From the NCBI RefSeq assembly GCF_002209485.1, contig NZ_NJIX01000001.1, positions 434,001-498,000 on the forward strand: DNA of 64,000 bases, written 5' to 3'. This DNA is from Achromobacter sp. HZ34 (GTDB lineage Bacteria > Pseudomonadota > Gammaproteobacteria > Burkholderiales > Burkholderiaceae_B). The notes under the pieces were generated by a model. That model was not told the origin of the DNA. It ran no database searches and saw only the letters and a list, made by a program, of their open reading frames with translations. This document shows positions 25,501 to 34,161 of this stretch, one piece after another (the stretch's first letter is position 1; each line of letters opens with the position of its first letter). Made by a program: the position numbers and the translations under genes.

Positions 25501-27579
25501 GAAGACCTGTTGGCCGTGGGAGATTTCGACGGCAAGCTTCTGCGAGTCAGCCCATCATGGACCCGGGTCCTGGGCCATCCGCGCGGCGAGCTGATGGCCG
25601 GCCATTACGCGGCCTTGATCCACCCGGACGACCGCGCGGCGGCCTGGCGTGCGGTCCATGCCTTGCGCGAACATGGCCGCCCGGTGTCTTACGAAGGCCG
25701 CATGCTGACCGCGGCGGGCGCCTGGCGCTGGATCGCCTGGACCTTGTCCGCCGATCCCGAACGCAAGGGTGTGCATGGCGTGGGCCGCGACGTCACCGCG
25801 GACAAGGAAGCCGCCGAGGCGCTGCGCCAGGCGGAAGAGGCGCTGCGCATGGCGCAGAAAATGGAAGCGGTCGGCAAGCTGACGGGCGGCGTGGCGCATG
25901 ACTTCAACAACCTGCTGCAGGTGGTGGGCGGCAATCTGCAATTGCTGGCGCGCGAGGTGCAGGGCAGCGAGCGGGCCGAGAAGCGGGTGCGCAATGCCCT
26001 CGATGGGGTTGCGCGGGGCGCCAAGCTGGCGTCCCAGTTGCTGGCATTCGGACGGCGCCAGCCGTTGGCGCCCAAGGTCGTCAACCTGGGCCGCTTCGTG
26101 CGCGGGCTGGACGACATGCTGCGGCGGGCGCTGGGCGATGCCATCGAAATCGAGACCATCGTGTCGGGTGGGTTGTGGAATACGCTGGTCGATCCTTTCC
26201 AGGTCGAAAACGCCTTGCTGAATCTGTCCATCAATGCGCGCGATGCCATGCTGGGGCATGGCAAGCTGACCATCGAGCTGGGCAATGCGGTGCTGGACGA
26301 CGACTACGTCGCCCGCCACGGCGACGTCAAGGCGGGCCAGTACGTGATGGTGGCGGTGACCGACACAGGGGCCGGCATGAGCACCGAGATCCTGCAGCAG
26401 GTGTTCGAACCGTTCTTCACCACCAAGCCGGAAGGCCGGGGTACCGGCCTGGGGCTGAGCATGGTCTACGGCTTCGTCAAGCAGTCCAACGGCCATATCA
26501 AGATCTATAGCGAACCAGGGCACGGCACCACGGTGCGGCTGTATCTGCCGCGCGAGAAACAGGACGAGGATATCGTCGCCGAGGTGGACGCGGGGCCGAT
26601 TGCAGGCGGCACCGAGACCATACTGGCGGTCGAGGACGACGAGGACGTGCGGGCCACGGTAGTCGACCTGCTGTCCGAACTGGGCTATCGCGTGTTGCGG
26701 GCCAAGGATGCGCAAAGCGCGCTGGCCATCGTCGAGAGCGGCATGGCCATCGACCTATTGTTCACCGACGTGGTCATGCCGGGCCCCTTGCGCAGCCCGG
26801 AGCTGGCGCGCAAGACGCGCGAGCGCCTGCCCGGTGTGGCGGTGCTGTTCACCTCGGGTTATACCGAGAACGCCATCATTCACGACGGCCGTCTGGACGA
26901 CGGCATCGATCTTCTGAGCAAGCCCTACACGCGCGAGGCCATGGCGCGCAAGATCCGCCACGTGCTGCGCAACCAGCAGCAGCGCAATGCCGCGCAGGAA
27001 GCCCGGCAGGGGCGCCTGCCGTTGGCGGCGGGCGGGTTGGAGGGTTCTTCGGTGGACGGCCTGGGGGCCGGCTCGGCGGCTGGGCCAGAGCGCGGTTCCA
27101 CGGCTGGGCCAGAACGCAGTTCAGCAGTCGGCGCAGGGCGCAGCGCAGCGCCCGGTTCAGCGGCCGGGCTGGCTGCCGGCCGTGCCACAGCGCAGCAGGC
27201 GGCGCGGTCATGGCGCATCCTGCTGGTGGAAGATGACGGCTTGATACTCATGACCACCACTGAAATGCTGGAGGCGCTGGGGCACCAGGTGGTTCCGGCC
27301 GCGGACGCGTCGGCTGCGCTAGCGGCGCTGGAAGCCAATCCTGTCGATGTGCTGATGACCGATATCGGTTTGCCGGAGGTGTCGGGCATCGAGCTGGCGG
27401 CCAGCGCGCGGACGCGCCAACCGGACTTGAAGGTGATTTTCGCGTCGGGGCATGACGCCGGCGCGGTGCCGGGCGAGGCGGCGGTAACCGGCGCCGTGCA
27501 TCTGCTCAAGCCGTATAGCGCGGAAGACCTGGAGCGCGTGTTCGAGGCAATAGGCGAGGATCCCGCGCCGCCACAATGA
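22525..27579 (+). CDS. Giant soluble hybrid kinase with two kinase cores and three receivers
   Basis: A 1684-residue protein without membrane segments. Order: PAS-like (about 30-170), GAF (about 175-340), HisKA with SNISHEFRTP (His371) and HATPase (to about 590), receiver 1 (Asp697 in SDIMMPG), GAF (about 785-960), coiled stretch, PAS (about 990-1090), a second HisKA of the GGVAHDFNNLLQ type (His1125) with its own HATPase (FFTTKPEGRGTGLGLS), receiver 2 (Asp1415), an Ala/Gly/Ser/Pro/Glu linker of short repeats (about 1505-1550) and receiver 3 (Asp1613). All phosphoacceptors and ATP-lid motifs are present. AAGGA lies about 11 nt before ATG 22525. No output domain, so it must signal to another protein. 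Confidence 0.93.
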   Translation: MDRITPPTAESLTDAPFFLAGGGEMGALIRSHDWSSTRLGPPAQWPQSLKTAIRIMLTSRQPIWIGWGADLIFFYNDPYKSIIGGKHPAALGQPTIEVWQEIWEDIGPLLDTAMSGTEGTYVEKKFLLMERNGYPEETYYTFSYSPIPADDYGAGGIICANSDDTAAVVGDRQVRLLRELASVATQALSWDEACRLSMRALSLNPHDLPFALLYVAAPESGNASLVGGCGFEREGHPAAPPVLGADETGVWPIADVLRRQDAIVLENLPERFATAAGSAELPRGPWRHTPTRAILMPIAPSGDTGPAGVLIVGLNPYRLLDEGYRGFLNLAAGQISAAIAHAHAYEEERRRAEALAEIDRAKTTFFSNISHEFRTPLTLMLGPLEEMLQRAADNDGQRQLLELTYRNGLRLLKLVNSLLDFSRIEAGRVQARYEPTDLAALTTELASLFRSATDRAGLALIVDCPSLQEPVYVDREMWEKIVLNLLSNAFKFTFEGQIRIALERSADGRSARMSVTDTGIGIAEHELPHVFTRFRRVSGAVGRSIEGSGIGLALVQELVRLLGGTIAAESTLGLGTAFVVTLPLGNAHLSSDTVISSPPRAGASVAAQAFIADAMRWVPGHEQAGGAVPELSSVLDTGAAGKTVLAEEVLVVDDNADLREYVGRILTSAGYGVTVAMDGYEALAAARMHPPGLILSDIMMPGLDGFGLLNAVRADEGLREVPVLLMSARAGEESRVEGLSAGADDYLTKPFSARELLARVASNLQMYRLRQEAARKIREDARVLETLNKVGITIAAELDLSRAVQVITDAATELTGAAFGAFFYNVLDKEGGRYTLYTLSGAPRSAFEKFPMPRNTAVFGPTFAGEGVVRSDDITKDPRYGLNAPRRGMPEGHLPVCSYLAVPVVSRSGEVLGGLFLGHPQPAVFTDAAERLAVGIAAQASIAIDNAHLYQAAQSEIAQRTAAQSALHELNENLELRVTEAMAERDRLWELSEDLLAVGDFDGKLLRVSPSWTRVLGHPRGELMAGHYAALIHPDDRAAAWRAVHALREHGRPVSYEGRMLTAAGAWRWIAWTLSADPERKGVHGVGRDVTADKEAAEALRQAEEALRMAQKMEAVGKLTGGVAHDFNNLLQVVGGNLQLLAREVQGSERAEKRVRNALDGVARGAKLASQLLAFGRRQPLAPKVVNLGRFVRGLDDMLRRALGDAIEIETIVSGGLWNTLVDPFQVENALLNLSINARDAMLGHGKLTIELGNAVLDDDYVARHGDVKAGQYVMVAVTDTGAGMSTEILQQVFEPFFTTKPEGRGTGLGLSMVYGFVKQSNGHIKIYSEPGHGTTVRLYLPREKQDEDIVAEVDAGPIAGGTETILAVEDDEDVRATVVDLLSELGYRVLRAKDAQSALAIVESGMAIDLLFTDVVMPGPLRSPELARKTRERLPGVAVLFTSGYTENAIIHDGRLDDGIDLLSKPYTREAMARKIRHVLRNQQQRNAAQEARQGRLPLAAGGLEGSSVDGLGAGSAAGPERGSTAGPERSSAVGAGRSAAPGSAAGLAAGRATAQQAARSWRILLVEDDGLILMTTTEMLEALGHQVVPAADASAALAALEANPVDVLMTDIGLPEVSGIELAASARTRQPDLKVIFASGHDAGAVPGEAAVTGAVHLLKPYSAEDLERVFEAIGEDPAPPQ

Positions 27580-27683
27580 TGTGGTTTCCCACCACCTTGC
27601 CGGTCCTCGTTGCCGCGATGCTGCCAAATGCTACACCGGACGATTCCTGGGCATGACGCCGCGTCCGGCCTCCTGGCCGTTTC

Positions 27684-29321
27684 TTATTGGCCAGATTGCT
27701 GCCCGATCGCGTCGGCCCAGGGCGAGGTGATCTCGGTCGCGCCGAAATGCCGGCCCTGGCTGGCCATGACGGCCGAGGGGAAGGCATAGGCGTAGGGATA
27801 AAGGGTGGCCTGGGTCTGCACGGTGGGGAAGGCCGCAAGCAGCGCGTCGATCACGGCCGCCGGCAGCTTGCTGTTGGCGATCACCGTGCCGCTCCCGCTC
27901 ATGTCGATGCGCGGCTGGCGGAAAGCATCTTCCAGCGTCATGCCGTATTCGCTGAGGAAGACGGACAACTGCATTACCGATCCCATGATCTTGCGGCCGC
28001 CCGACGCGCCCACGGCGAACCTGTTGCCCGCTGCGGTTTCGCCCACCACGGGGCAGACGTTCATCAGGCATTTCTTGCCGGGCGCCAGCGAGTTGGGGCG
28101 GCCCGGTTCCGGATCGAACCACATGATGCCGTTGTTCATCAGCAGCCCCGTCGACGGCGACACCACCTTCGAACCGAACGCGGACAGCAGCGTCTGCGTC
28201 ACCGCGCACATATTGCCGTGGCGGTCGATCACGCAGAAATGGCTGGTGCAGGCGGGGGCCGTGGGCGAATCCAGGTCGCCCATCTGCGTCAGCCTTTGCT
28301 TGAACGCGTGATCCAGCGCGCGCGCCATCGCGACATAGGCTTCGGCGCCCGGCAGTGCGCCCCCGGTTGCCGGCTCCCGCAGGGCGGCCTGTAAATCGTC
28401 CAATGCCACTTTCAGGCTGGGACCCGCGGTGTATCCCGGCGGTGCGTGCAGACGGGCGCCGCGATAGGGAATGGTCAGGGGGTCTTCGATTCGGGTGCCC
28501 TGGGTGTGCAGATAGTTGCCCAGATCCTGTGCCGACAGGTAGCCGCCTTTGTCCTGGATATCGCGCGCCAAGGCCTGGGCGATATCGCCGGTATAGAACT
28601 CCGCCGCGCCCTTGTCGGCCAGCTGGGCCAGCGTCTGCGCCAGCTTGCCCTGGTCCAGCCGGCGCTCGGCCAAGGCCGTCCAGCCGCCCATGATGGGCCA
28701 TTTGCCGTCATCGAGAAACAGCCCGGCCGCATGCGGATCCATGGCCAGTTCTCGCGTGCAGGACGCGATCAGCAAGCCCGCGTACCAGTCCACCAGCAGG
28801 CCCTGCCTGGCCATGCCTACGGCAGGCGCCAGCACGTCGCGCCACGGCAGGCGGCCGTAGCGGCTGTGCGCGAGGCCCATGCCGGCGACGGTACCCGGTA
28901 CGGCGATGGCCTTGGGGCCGCGCACGTTGCGATCGTCCAGCACCGCCGGCCAGCCGAAGAACTCGCTGCGCGGGGCATCGGGCGCCAGGGGATAGGCGGC
29001 CGGGTCCAGCTCGGCGGGTGCATGCATGCCGAAGTTGATGGCGTAGGCGCGCTGTTCGTCCGCCCGCCAGATGACCATGGCGCCGCCACCGCCCGCGCCG
29101 CTCATCCAGGGTTCGGCCACCCCCAGGGCGAAGGAGGTTGCCACCGCGGCATCGACGGCGTCGCCGCCCGCGTCCAGCACCGCCACGCCAGCCAGTGCCG
29201 CGCGCCGGCTCTGCGACGCCACGATACCGCCGCGGCTCTCGACCATGGGCTTGTCGACCACCTGGGTGCGCGAAAGATTCTCCGTGCTGGCGGCGATGGA
29301 AGGGGCTTGTGGTTTATCCAT
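27684..29321 (-). CDS. ggt: Gamma-glutamyltransferase family Ntn-hydrolase
   Basis: A 545-residue gamma-glutamyltransferase-family enzyme, made as a precursor that self-cleaves before the nucleophilic Thr, here Thr359 in ACTSHFCVIDRHGN. It keeps MSGAGGGGAMV near residue 75, PGTVAGM and the C-terminal GASGGRKIMGSV loop. No signal peptide is seen, so it should act in the cytoplasm, unlike the periplasmic E. coli enzyme. GGAGCG precedes ATG 29321, 14 nt after the LacI stop. As last gene of a peptide-importer operon it most likely removes gamma-glutamyl groups from imported compounds. A glutaryl-acylase-like role is possible within the fold. Confidence 0.88.
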   Translation of the reverse strand: MDKPQAPSIAASTENLSRTQVVDKPMVESRGGIVASQSRRAALAGVAVLDAGGDAVDAAVATSFALGVAEPWMSGAGGGGAMVIWRADEQRAYAINFGMHAPAELDPAAYPLAPDAPRSEFFGWPAVLDDRNVRGPKAIAVPGTVAGMGLAHSRYGRLPWRDVLAPAVGMARQGLLVDWYAGLLIASCTRELAMDPHAAGLFLDDGKWPIMGGWTALAERRLDQGKLAQTLAQLADKGAAEFYTGDIAQALARDIQDKGGYLSAQDLGNYLHTQGTRIEDPLTIPYRGARLHAPPGYTAGPSLKVALDDLQAALREPATGGALPGAEAYVAMARALDHAFKQRLTQMGDLDSPTAPACTSHFCVIDRHGNMCAVTQTLLSAFGSKVVSPSTGLLMNNGIMWFDPEPGRPNSLAPGKKCLMNVCPVVGETAAGNRFAVGASGGRKIMGSVMQLSVFLSEYGMTLEDAFRQPRIDMSGSGTVIANSKLPAAVIDALLAAFPTVQTQATLYPYAYAFPSAVMASQGRHFGATEITSPWADAIGQQSGQ

Positions 29322-29335
29322 GGTCTTCGCTCCGA

Positions 29336-30385
29336 TTATCGGGCCGGCGCCGGCCCGCAGGATCCCCGCAGTGTGATGGCTTGCCGCGGCAATGCTTGTA
29401 CCACTGCGGATTGCCTGCCGTGTTCAATCATATCCAACAAATAGGCCGCGGCGGCACGGCCCAGATCGATGAAAGGATAGCTGACCGCGGTCACGGGCGG
29501 TGTCAGCATGTCGGCGACAAAGGTGTCCAGCAGCGCCAGCACGGACATCTGCCGGGGCACGGCAATGCCGGCACGCGCCAATACTGAAAGTATGCCCGCC
29601 GCCACACTGACGTTGGCCGCGCACACCGCCGTCGGAATGGCTTGCTCCGGGCTCCTGGTGTTCAGCAGATGGGCCATGGCCGACTCGGCCTGGGCACGGC
29701 CGTAGTCGCATTCCACCACCAGCGACGGATCGAAGGGCAGGCCGGCTTGCGCCAGCCCCGCCTTGTAGCCTGCCAGCCGGGTGCGGCCCGTATAGTGTTC
29801 CAGGGGCCCGCTGACGTAGGCAATGCTGCGGTGGCCCAGGCCGGCGAGATGGCGCACCGCGTCCTGCGTGCCATGCTGGTAATCGACCATCACCTTGGGA
29901 TCGTCGGCGCCGCGGTCGCGGTTGACCAGCACATAAGGGATGTTCCAGCGTCCCGGATCGAAGGCCGGTGCGGTTTGCAGGGTGGTGACCAGCAGGCCGT
30001 CGACCTGGTTGTCCTCCACCAGGCGGGCGTACAGATCCTGGTCCGGGAAGTCCTTGTCCGCGTAAGCGATCAGCAGGGAGTAGCCGCGTTCCAGCGCCAC
30101 GCGCTGGGCGCCGCGTATGATGGCGCCGAACACCGGGTTGTCGATCTCCGGTATCACCAGCCCGACGGAAAAGGACTTGCGCGCCTGCAGGCTGCGGGCA
30201 CGGGTATTGGGCCGGTAGGACAGCTCGCGCGCCAGTTCCAGCACGCGTTCGCGGGTCTCCGGCCGGATGGAAAGGGTTTTCTCGCCTATCAGGATGCGCG
30301 ATACCGTCGACGTCGCCACGCCGGCGCGCGCGGCGATGTCGGCGAGCGTGGCGCGCCGCTGCGACGCATCCTGGTTCCGCTTCAT
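29336..30385 (-). CDS. LacI family transcriptional regulator of the gamma-glutamyl operon
   Basis: A 349-residue LacI/GalR regulator. HTH at about residues 12-35 (ATLADIAARAGVATSTVSRIL) with the hinge helix ending near SLQARKSFSVGLVIPEI, then a type-1 periplasmic-binding-like domain. ATG 30385 overlaps the stop of the ABC ATPase gene (ATGA), so the regulator is made from the operon it probably controls. The perfect palindrome at 36586-36603 has the central CG and AAAACGTTTT core typical of this family. The effector is likely an imported glutamyl compound or its product. Confidence 0.93.
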   Translation of the reverse strand: MKRNQDASQRRATLADIAARAGVATSTVSRILIGEKTLSIRPETRERVLELARELSYRPNTRARSLQARKSFSVGLVIPEIDNPVFGAIIRGAQRVALERGYSLLIAYADKDFPDQDLYARLVEDNQVDGLLVTTLQTAPAFDPGRWNIPYVLVNRDRGADDPKVMVDYQHGTQDAVRHLAGLGHRSIAYVSGPLEHYTGRTRLAGYKAGLAQAGLPFDPSLVVECDYGRAQAESAMAHLLNTRSPEQAIPTAVCAANVSVAAGILSVLARAGIAVPRQMSVLALLDTFVADMLTPPVTAVSYPFIDLGRAAAAYLLDMIEHGRQSAVVQALPRQAITLRGSCGPAPAR

Positions 30386-32337
30386 GGGGCTTTTCCTGCG
30401 AGCTTGTCCACCGAGGGGACGGAGGACAGGAGTTTCTGTGTATAGGGGTGGCGCGGATTATCGATCACGCTGTCCGCGCTGCCTTCCTCCACGATCTTGC
30501 CCTTATACATGACGCAGATGCGATCCGCGATATGCGAGACGACGGCCAGGTCATGCGAGATGAAAAGATAGGCGACGCCCAACTGATCGCGCAGGTCGCA
30601 CAGCAGATTGAGGATCGATGCCTGCACCGACACATCCAGCGCGGACACCGCCTCGTCGCACACGATGAAGCGCGGCCTGGTCGCCAGGGCACGGGCGATG
30701 CCGATGCGCTGCTTTTCGCCGCCGCTCATCTGGTGCGGGTATCGGTCCGCGTAGTGCGGGCCCAGGCGCACCAGGTCCAGCAGGGCCATGACCTGGCGTT
30801 GCGTCTCGGCCGTCGTCGTCGTCAGGCCGAACAGCTGCATGGGGCGCGCGAGTATCTCACGCACGGTCTTGCGTGGGTTGAGCGATGAGTCCGGGTTCTG
30901 GAACACCATCTGCGCGTCCTTCAGGATGGATCGCCGCATCCTGGCATCCGCGGTCACCAGGTTCCTGCCGTCGATGCGGATCTGGCCGGCCGTGGGATGG
31001 ATCAGGTCGATCAGACAGCGGCCCAGGGTGGTCTTGCCGCAGCCGCTTTCGCCCACCAGGCCGACCACTTCGCCTGCGCCGACGCTTAGCGATACCCCAT
31101 CGACTGCCTTGAACACCTTGGCCTCATCGGATGCGCCGCCAGAGCGGCCGCCCAACAGGCGTGGCAAGCGCAGGCGCCAGCCGCCCGTTTGGAACGCGCG
31201 TTCCAGGCCCTGCACCGTGACCATGGGCCTGGCTTGCGACCTGGTGCCCGTTGCATTCGCGTTTGCGTTCGCGACGGTGTTCGCGGCAGGGGCAGGAGCA
31301 CGGGCAGTGCCATCGGCATGGTTTTCACCGGTGACTTCCGGCTGTGCGGCAGGCCACGACCGTCCGGCCAGGTCTTGCGCACGCCAGCAGCGGGCGGCAT
31401 GCCCAGGTCCCTGTGTTTCCATGATCTGCAACGTCGCGCAATGCTCACCCTGCACGAACGCGCAGCGGTCGGCAAAAACGCAGCCTTGCGGACGCGCCGT
31501 CGGATGCGGCAGGCGGCCAGGGATCGGCACCAGCCGCTTACGCCGCTCGCCTAGATGGGGCAGGGCGGCCAGCAGCCCCTTCGTATAAGGGTGGCGCGGA
31601 TCCGCCAGCACCTGGGCAGTGGCGCCATGCTCCAGGACTTCCCCCGCGTACAGCACGCAGACCTCATCGCATATCCTGGCGATGACGCCCAGGTTGTGGC
31701 TGATGAACAGCATGGACAGCTTGCGGGTGACCCGCAATTGCGCCAGCAGGTCCAGGATCTGCGACTCGACGGTGACGTCCAGGGCGGTGGTCGGTTCGTC
31801 CAGGATCAACAGTTCCGGGTCGCACGCCAGCGCCGCCGCGATCAGGGCGCGTTGCTTCATGCCCCCGGACAGCTGGTGCGGATAGCTGCGCATCATCTTG
31901 TCGGGATCGGCGATGCCGACCTCGCGCAGCAGGCGCAGGCATTCGGCATCCGCATCCGCCGTGCTGAAGCCGCGATGCACCACCAGCGCCTCGCGAATCT
32001 GGTGCCCCACCAGCAAGGAAGGATTGAGGCTGGTGAAGGGATCCTGGAAGACGATGCTGATCACGCTGGCGCGCAGCTTGCGTCTTTCCTCTTCCGACAT
32101 CGCGTAGATGTCCCGGCCCTTGAACAGGATGGCGCCATCGCGGATGCGTGCTTCCTTGTCGGGCAGCCCCAAGGCAGCCAGGGCCACGGTGCTTTTGCCG
32201 GAACCCGATTCGCCCACCAGGCCTACCGCGCGGCCGGGCGCGATATCCACACTGACGTTGCGCAGCGCCTGGATGGGCGTCGCCCCACCCACGAAGTCGA
32301 TGCAGAGATTGCGTATCGACAGCAAGGGATCGCTCAT
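30382..32337 (-). CDS. Peptide-type ABC transporter, fused double ATP-binding protein
   Basis: A 651-residue tandem ATPase (DppD-DppF or GsiA layout). Each half has a Walker A ([18 protein letters not shown]), a signature motif (LSGGMKQR; MSGGEKQR) and a Walker B (LLILDEPT; RFIVCDEA), plus the oligopeptide-type C-terminal extension with clustered cysteines after the first half. In the second half the Walker B residue after Glu is Ala-Val rather than Pro-Thr. An Ala/Asn-rich linker with an Asn-Ala run joins the halves. ATG 32337 overlaps the permease stop (ATGA). It powers the two permeases just upstream. Confidence 0.93.
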   Translation of the reverse strand: MSDPLLSIRNLCIDFVGGATPIQALRNVSVDIAPGRAVGLVGESGSGKSTVALAALGLPDKEARIRDGAILFKGRDIYAMSEEERRKLRASVISIVFQDPFTSLNPSLLVGHQIREALVVHRGFSTADADAECLRLLREVGIADPDKMMRSYPHQLSGGMKQRALIAAALACDPELLILDEPTTALDVTVESQILDLLAQLRVTRKLSMLFISHNLGVIARICDEVCVLYAGEVLEHGATAQVLADPRHPYTKGLLAALPHLGERRKRLVPIPGRLPHPTARPQGCVFADRCAFVQGEHCATLQIMETQGPGHAARCWRAQDLAGRSWPAAQPEVTGENHADGTARAPAPAANTVANANANATGTRSQARPMVTVQGLERAFQTGGWRLRLPRLLGGRSGGASDEAKVFKAVDGVSLSVGAGEVVGLVGESGCGKTTLGRCLIDLIHPTAGQIRIDGRNLVTADARMRRSILKDAQMVFQNPDSSLNPRKTVREILARPMQLFGLTTTTAETQRQVMALLDLVRLGPHYADRYPHQMSGGEKQRIGIARALATRPRFIVCDEAVSALDVSVQASILNLLCDLRDQLGVAYLFISHDLAVVSHIADRICVMYKGKIVEEGSADSVIDNPRHPYTQKLLSSVPSVDKLAGKAP

Positions 32338-33182
32338 GCCCGGCTCCGGTGCAGGCGAGGATCCAGCCGCTCGCGCAAGCCGTCGCCGATCAGGTTGATG
32401 GCCATCACCGTGATGCACAGGGCGATGCCCGGGGCACAGGCGATCCACGGCGCGGAGCCGATGAAGGGGCGGGCCTCGGCGATCATCAAGCCCCAGTCCG
32501 ACGCGGGCGGTTGCACGCCCAGGCCCAGGAAACTGAGCGCGGCGCCAAGCAGGATGGCGAAGGTCACGCGCAACGATGACTCGACGATGATGGCGGGCCA
32601 GGCATTGGGCAGGATCTCTGAAAACAGGATGTAGGAATTGCGCTCGGCGCGCGCCCGCGCCGACTGCACGTATTCCTCGCCACAGACTTCCAGCGTCACG
32701 CTGCGGGTCAGCCGCACCATGATGGGCACATAGACCAGGCCGACGGCGAGCGTGGTCTTCCACAGGCTGGGGCTGGTGATGGACAGGATCAGCAAGCCCA
32801 GGATGACCGGCGGCACGGAGATCATCACGTCCACGGCGCGCATGATGACGTCGTCCACACGGCCTTTGAAATAGCCCGCCGACAGCCCCAGCGGTACGCC
32901 CACCAGGATGCTGAACAGCGTTGCCCCAAAACCCATGGCCAGCGAAGAGCGCGCACCGTTGAGCACGCGGCTCAGCACGTCGCGGCCGAACTCGTCGGTG
33001 CCCAGCCAATGGACGGCGTTGGGCGCGGCCAGGCGTTGTTCCAGGGAGGTGGCGTCCATGGGGAAGGGCGACAGGCTGGGGCCGATCACAGCCACCAGGA
33101 TGACCAGCAGCAGCAGTCCCAGGCCGAAATTCAGTCCGAAACCCAGGCCGCTGATCTTGCGGGTTCCGCGCGGCTTACGCAT
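32334..33182 (-). CDS. Peptide-type ABC transporter permease (DppC/GsiD-like)
   Basis: A 282-residue inner-membrane permease with about six spans. The N-terminal span (LGLLLLVILVAVIGPSLSPFP), the GTDEFGRDVLSRVLNGARSSL segment and the cytoplasmic coupling loop EYVQSARARAERNSYILFSEILPNAWP are typical of DppC. ATG 33182 is preferred to upstream codons because homologues begin here. It overlaps the end of the preceding permease gene by 8 nt. Works with the partner permease, the fused ATPase and the binding protein of the same operon. Confidence 0.92.
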   Translation of the reverse strand: MRKPRGTRKISGLGFGLNFGLGLLLLVILVAVIGPSLSPFPMDATSLEQRLAAPNAVHWLGTDEFGRDVLSRVLNGARSSLAMGFGATLFSILVGVPLGLSAGYFKGRVDDVIMRAVDVMISVPPVILGLLILSITSPSLWKTTLAVGLVYVPIMVRLTRSVTLEVCGEEYVQSARARAERNSYILFSEILPNAWPAIIVESSLRVTFAILLGAALSFLGLGVQPPASDWGLMIAEARPFIGSAPWIACAPGIALCITVMAINLIGDGLRERLDPRLHRSRA

Positions 33183-34134
33183 GGCTGGCGCCGCCGTAGC
33201 GGATCTTGGGATTGAGGAAGGCATAGAGCAGGTCCGCCGCCACATTGGCCAGGGCATAGACAAAGGTCACCACCATCATGGACGCCTGCAGCAGGGGCAG
33301 GTCCATATGCTGGATGGCGTACATCAGGGTGCGGCCCAGGCCGGGATACGAGAAGATGGTCTCCGCCACGACGACGCCGCCCATCAGGACACCGACGTCG
33401 ATCGCCAGCACCGTGATGGCCGGCAGCAGGGCGTTGCGCAAGGCATGATGCCGTACCACCCGCCGCTCGGAAAACCCGCGCGCCCGCGCCACGCGGATGT
33501 ACTGGCTGTTCATCACGTCGATCACGCTGGAGCGGGTAAGGCGGGACACGTGCGCGATCAAGCCGGCCACCAGGGTGAAGACGGGCAGGATGAGATGGCG
33601 CAGCCAGTTCCAGACGCCGTCGTCCAGGCTGGCATAGCCGGTAGCGGGCAGGATGCGCAGATAGCCGGCGAACAGCATGATCACCACGATGGCCCAGAAG
33701 AACTCGGGTATCGCGATGTTCACGTAGGTGACCATGGAAATCGCCTGGTCCGACCGGGAGCCCCGGCGGATGCCGGTATACACGCCCAGGCCGATGCCGA
33801 TGATGGCCACCAGCACGATTGAGATACCGGCCAGCAGCGCCGACCGGCCCACGGCACCCCGGATCACTTCGGCCACCGGCTGGTTCATGGACAGGGAATT
33901 ACCCATGTCTCCGTGCAGCATGGCCGATGCCCACCGCAGATACTGCACGTACCAGGGGTCGTTCAGGCCCATCTGGTTTTCCAGCGTGGCGATGTCCTCC
34001 GGCGAGGCAAAGTCGCCCAGGATCAGGTGGGCGATATTGCCCGGCATGATCTGGGTGATGAGGAATATCAGCAGCGACATGACTGCCACGATGGCGACCA
34101 CATGCAGCAGCCGCTTGATGACGTATTCCAGCAT
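33175..34134 (-). CDS. Peptide-type ABC transporter permease (DppB/GsiC-like)
   Basis: A 319-residue inner-membrane permease with about six spans, starting MLEYVIKRLLHVVAIVAVMSLLIF as usual for DppB. The coupling loop is in NSQYIRVARARGFSERRVVRHHALRNALLP. AAGGGAA lies about 6 nt before ATG 34134, 27 nt after the binding-protein gene. Partner of the permease at 32334-33182. Confidence 0.93.
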   Translation of the reverse strand: MLEYVIKRLLHVVAIVAVMSLLIFLITQIMPGNIAHLILGDFASPEDIATLENQMGLNDPWYVQYLRWASAMLHGDMGNSLSMNQPVAEVIRGAVGRSALLAGISIVLVAIIGIGLGVYTGIRRGSRSDQAISMVTYVNIAIPEFFWAIVVIMLFAGYLRILPATGYASLDDGVWNWLRHLILPVFTLVAGLIAHVSRLTRSSVIDVMNSQYIRVARARGFSERRVVRHHALRNALLPAITVLAIDVGVLMGGVVVAETIFSYPGLGRTLMYAIQHMDLPLLQASMMVVTFVYALANVAADLLYAFLNPKIRYGGASHA

Positions 34135-34161
34135 CGGCGTTCCCTTGTTCGGCTTGCCGCG

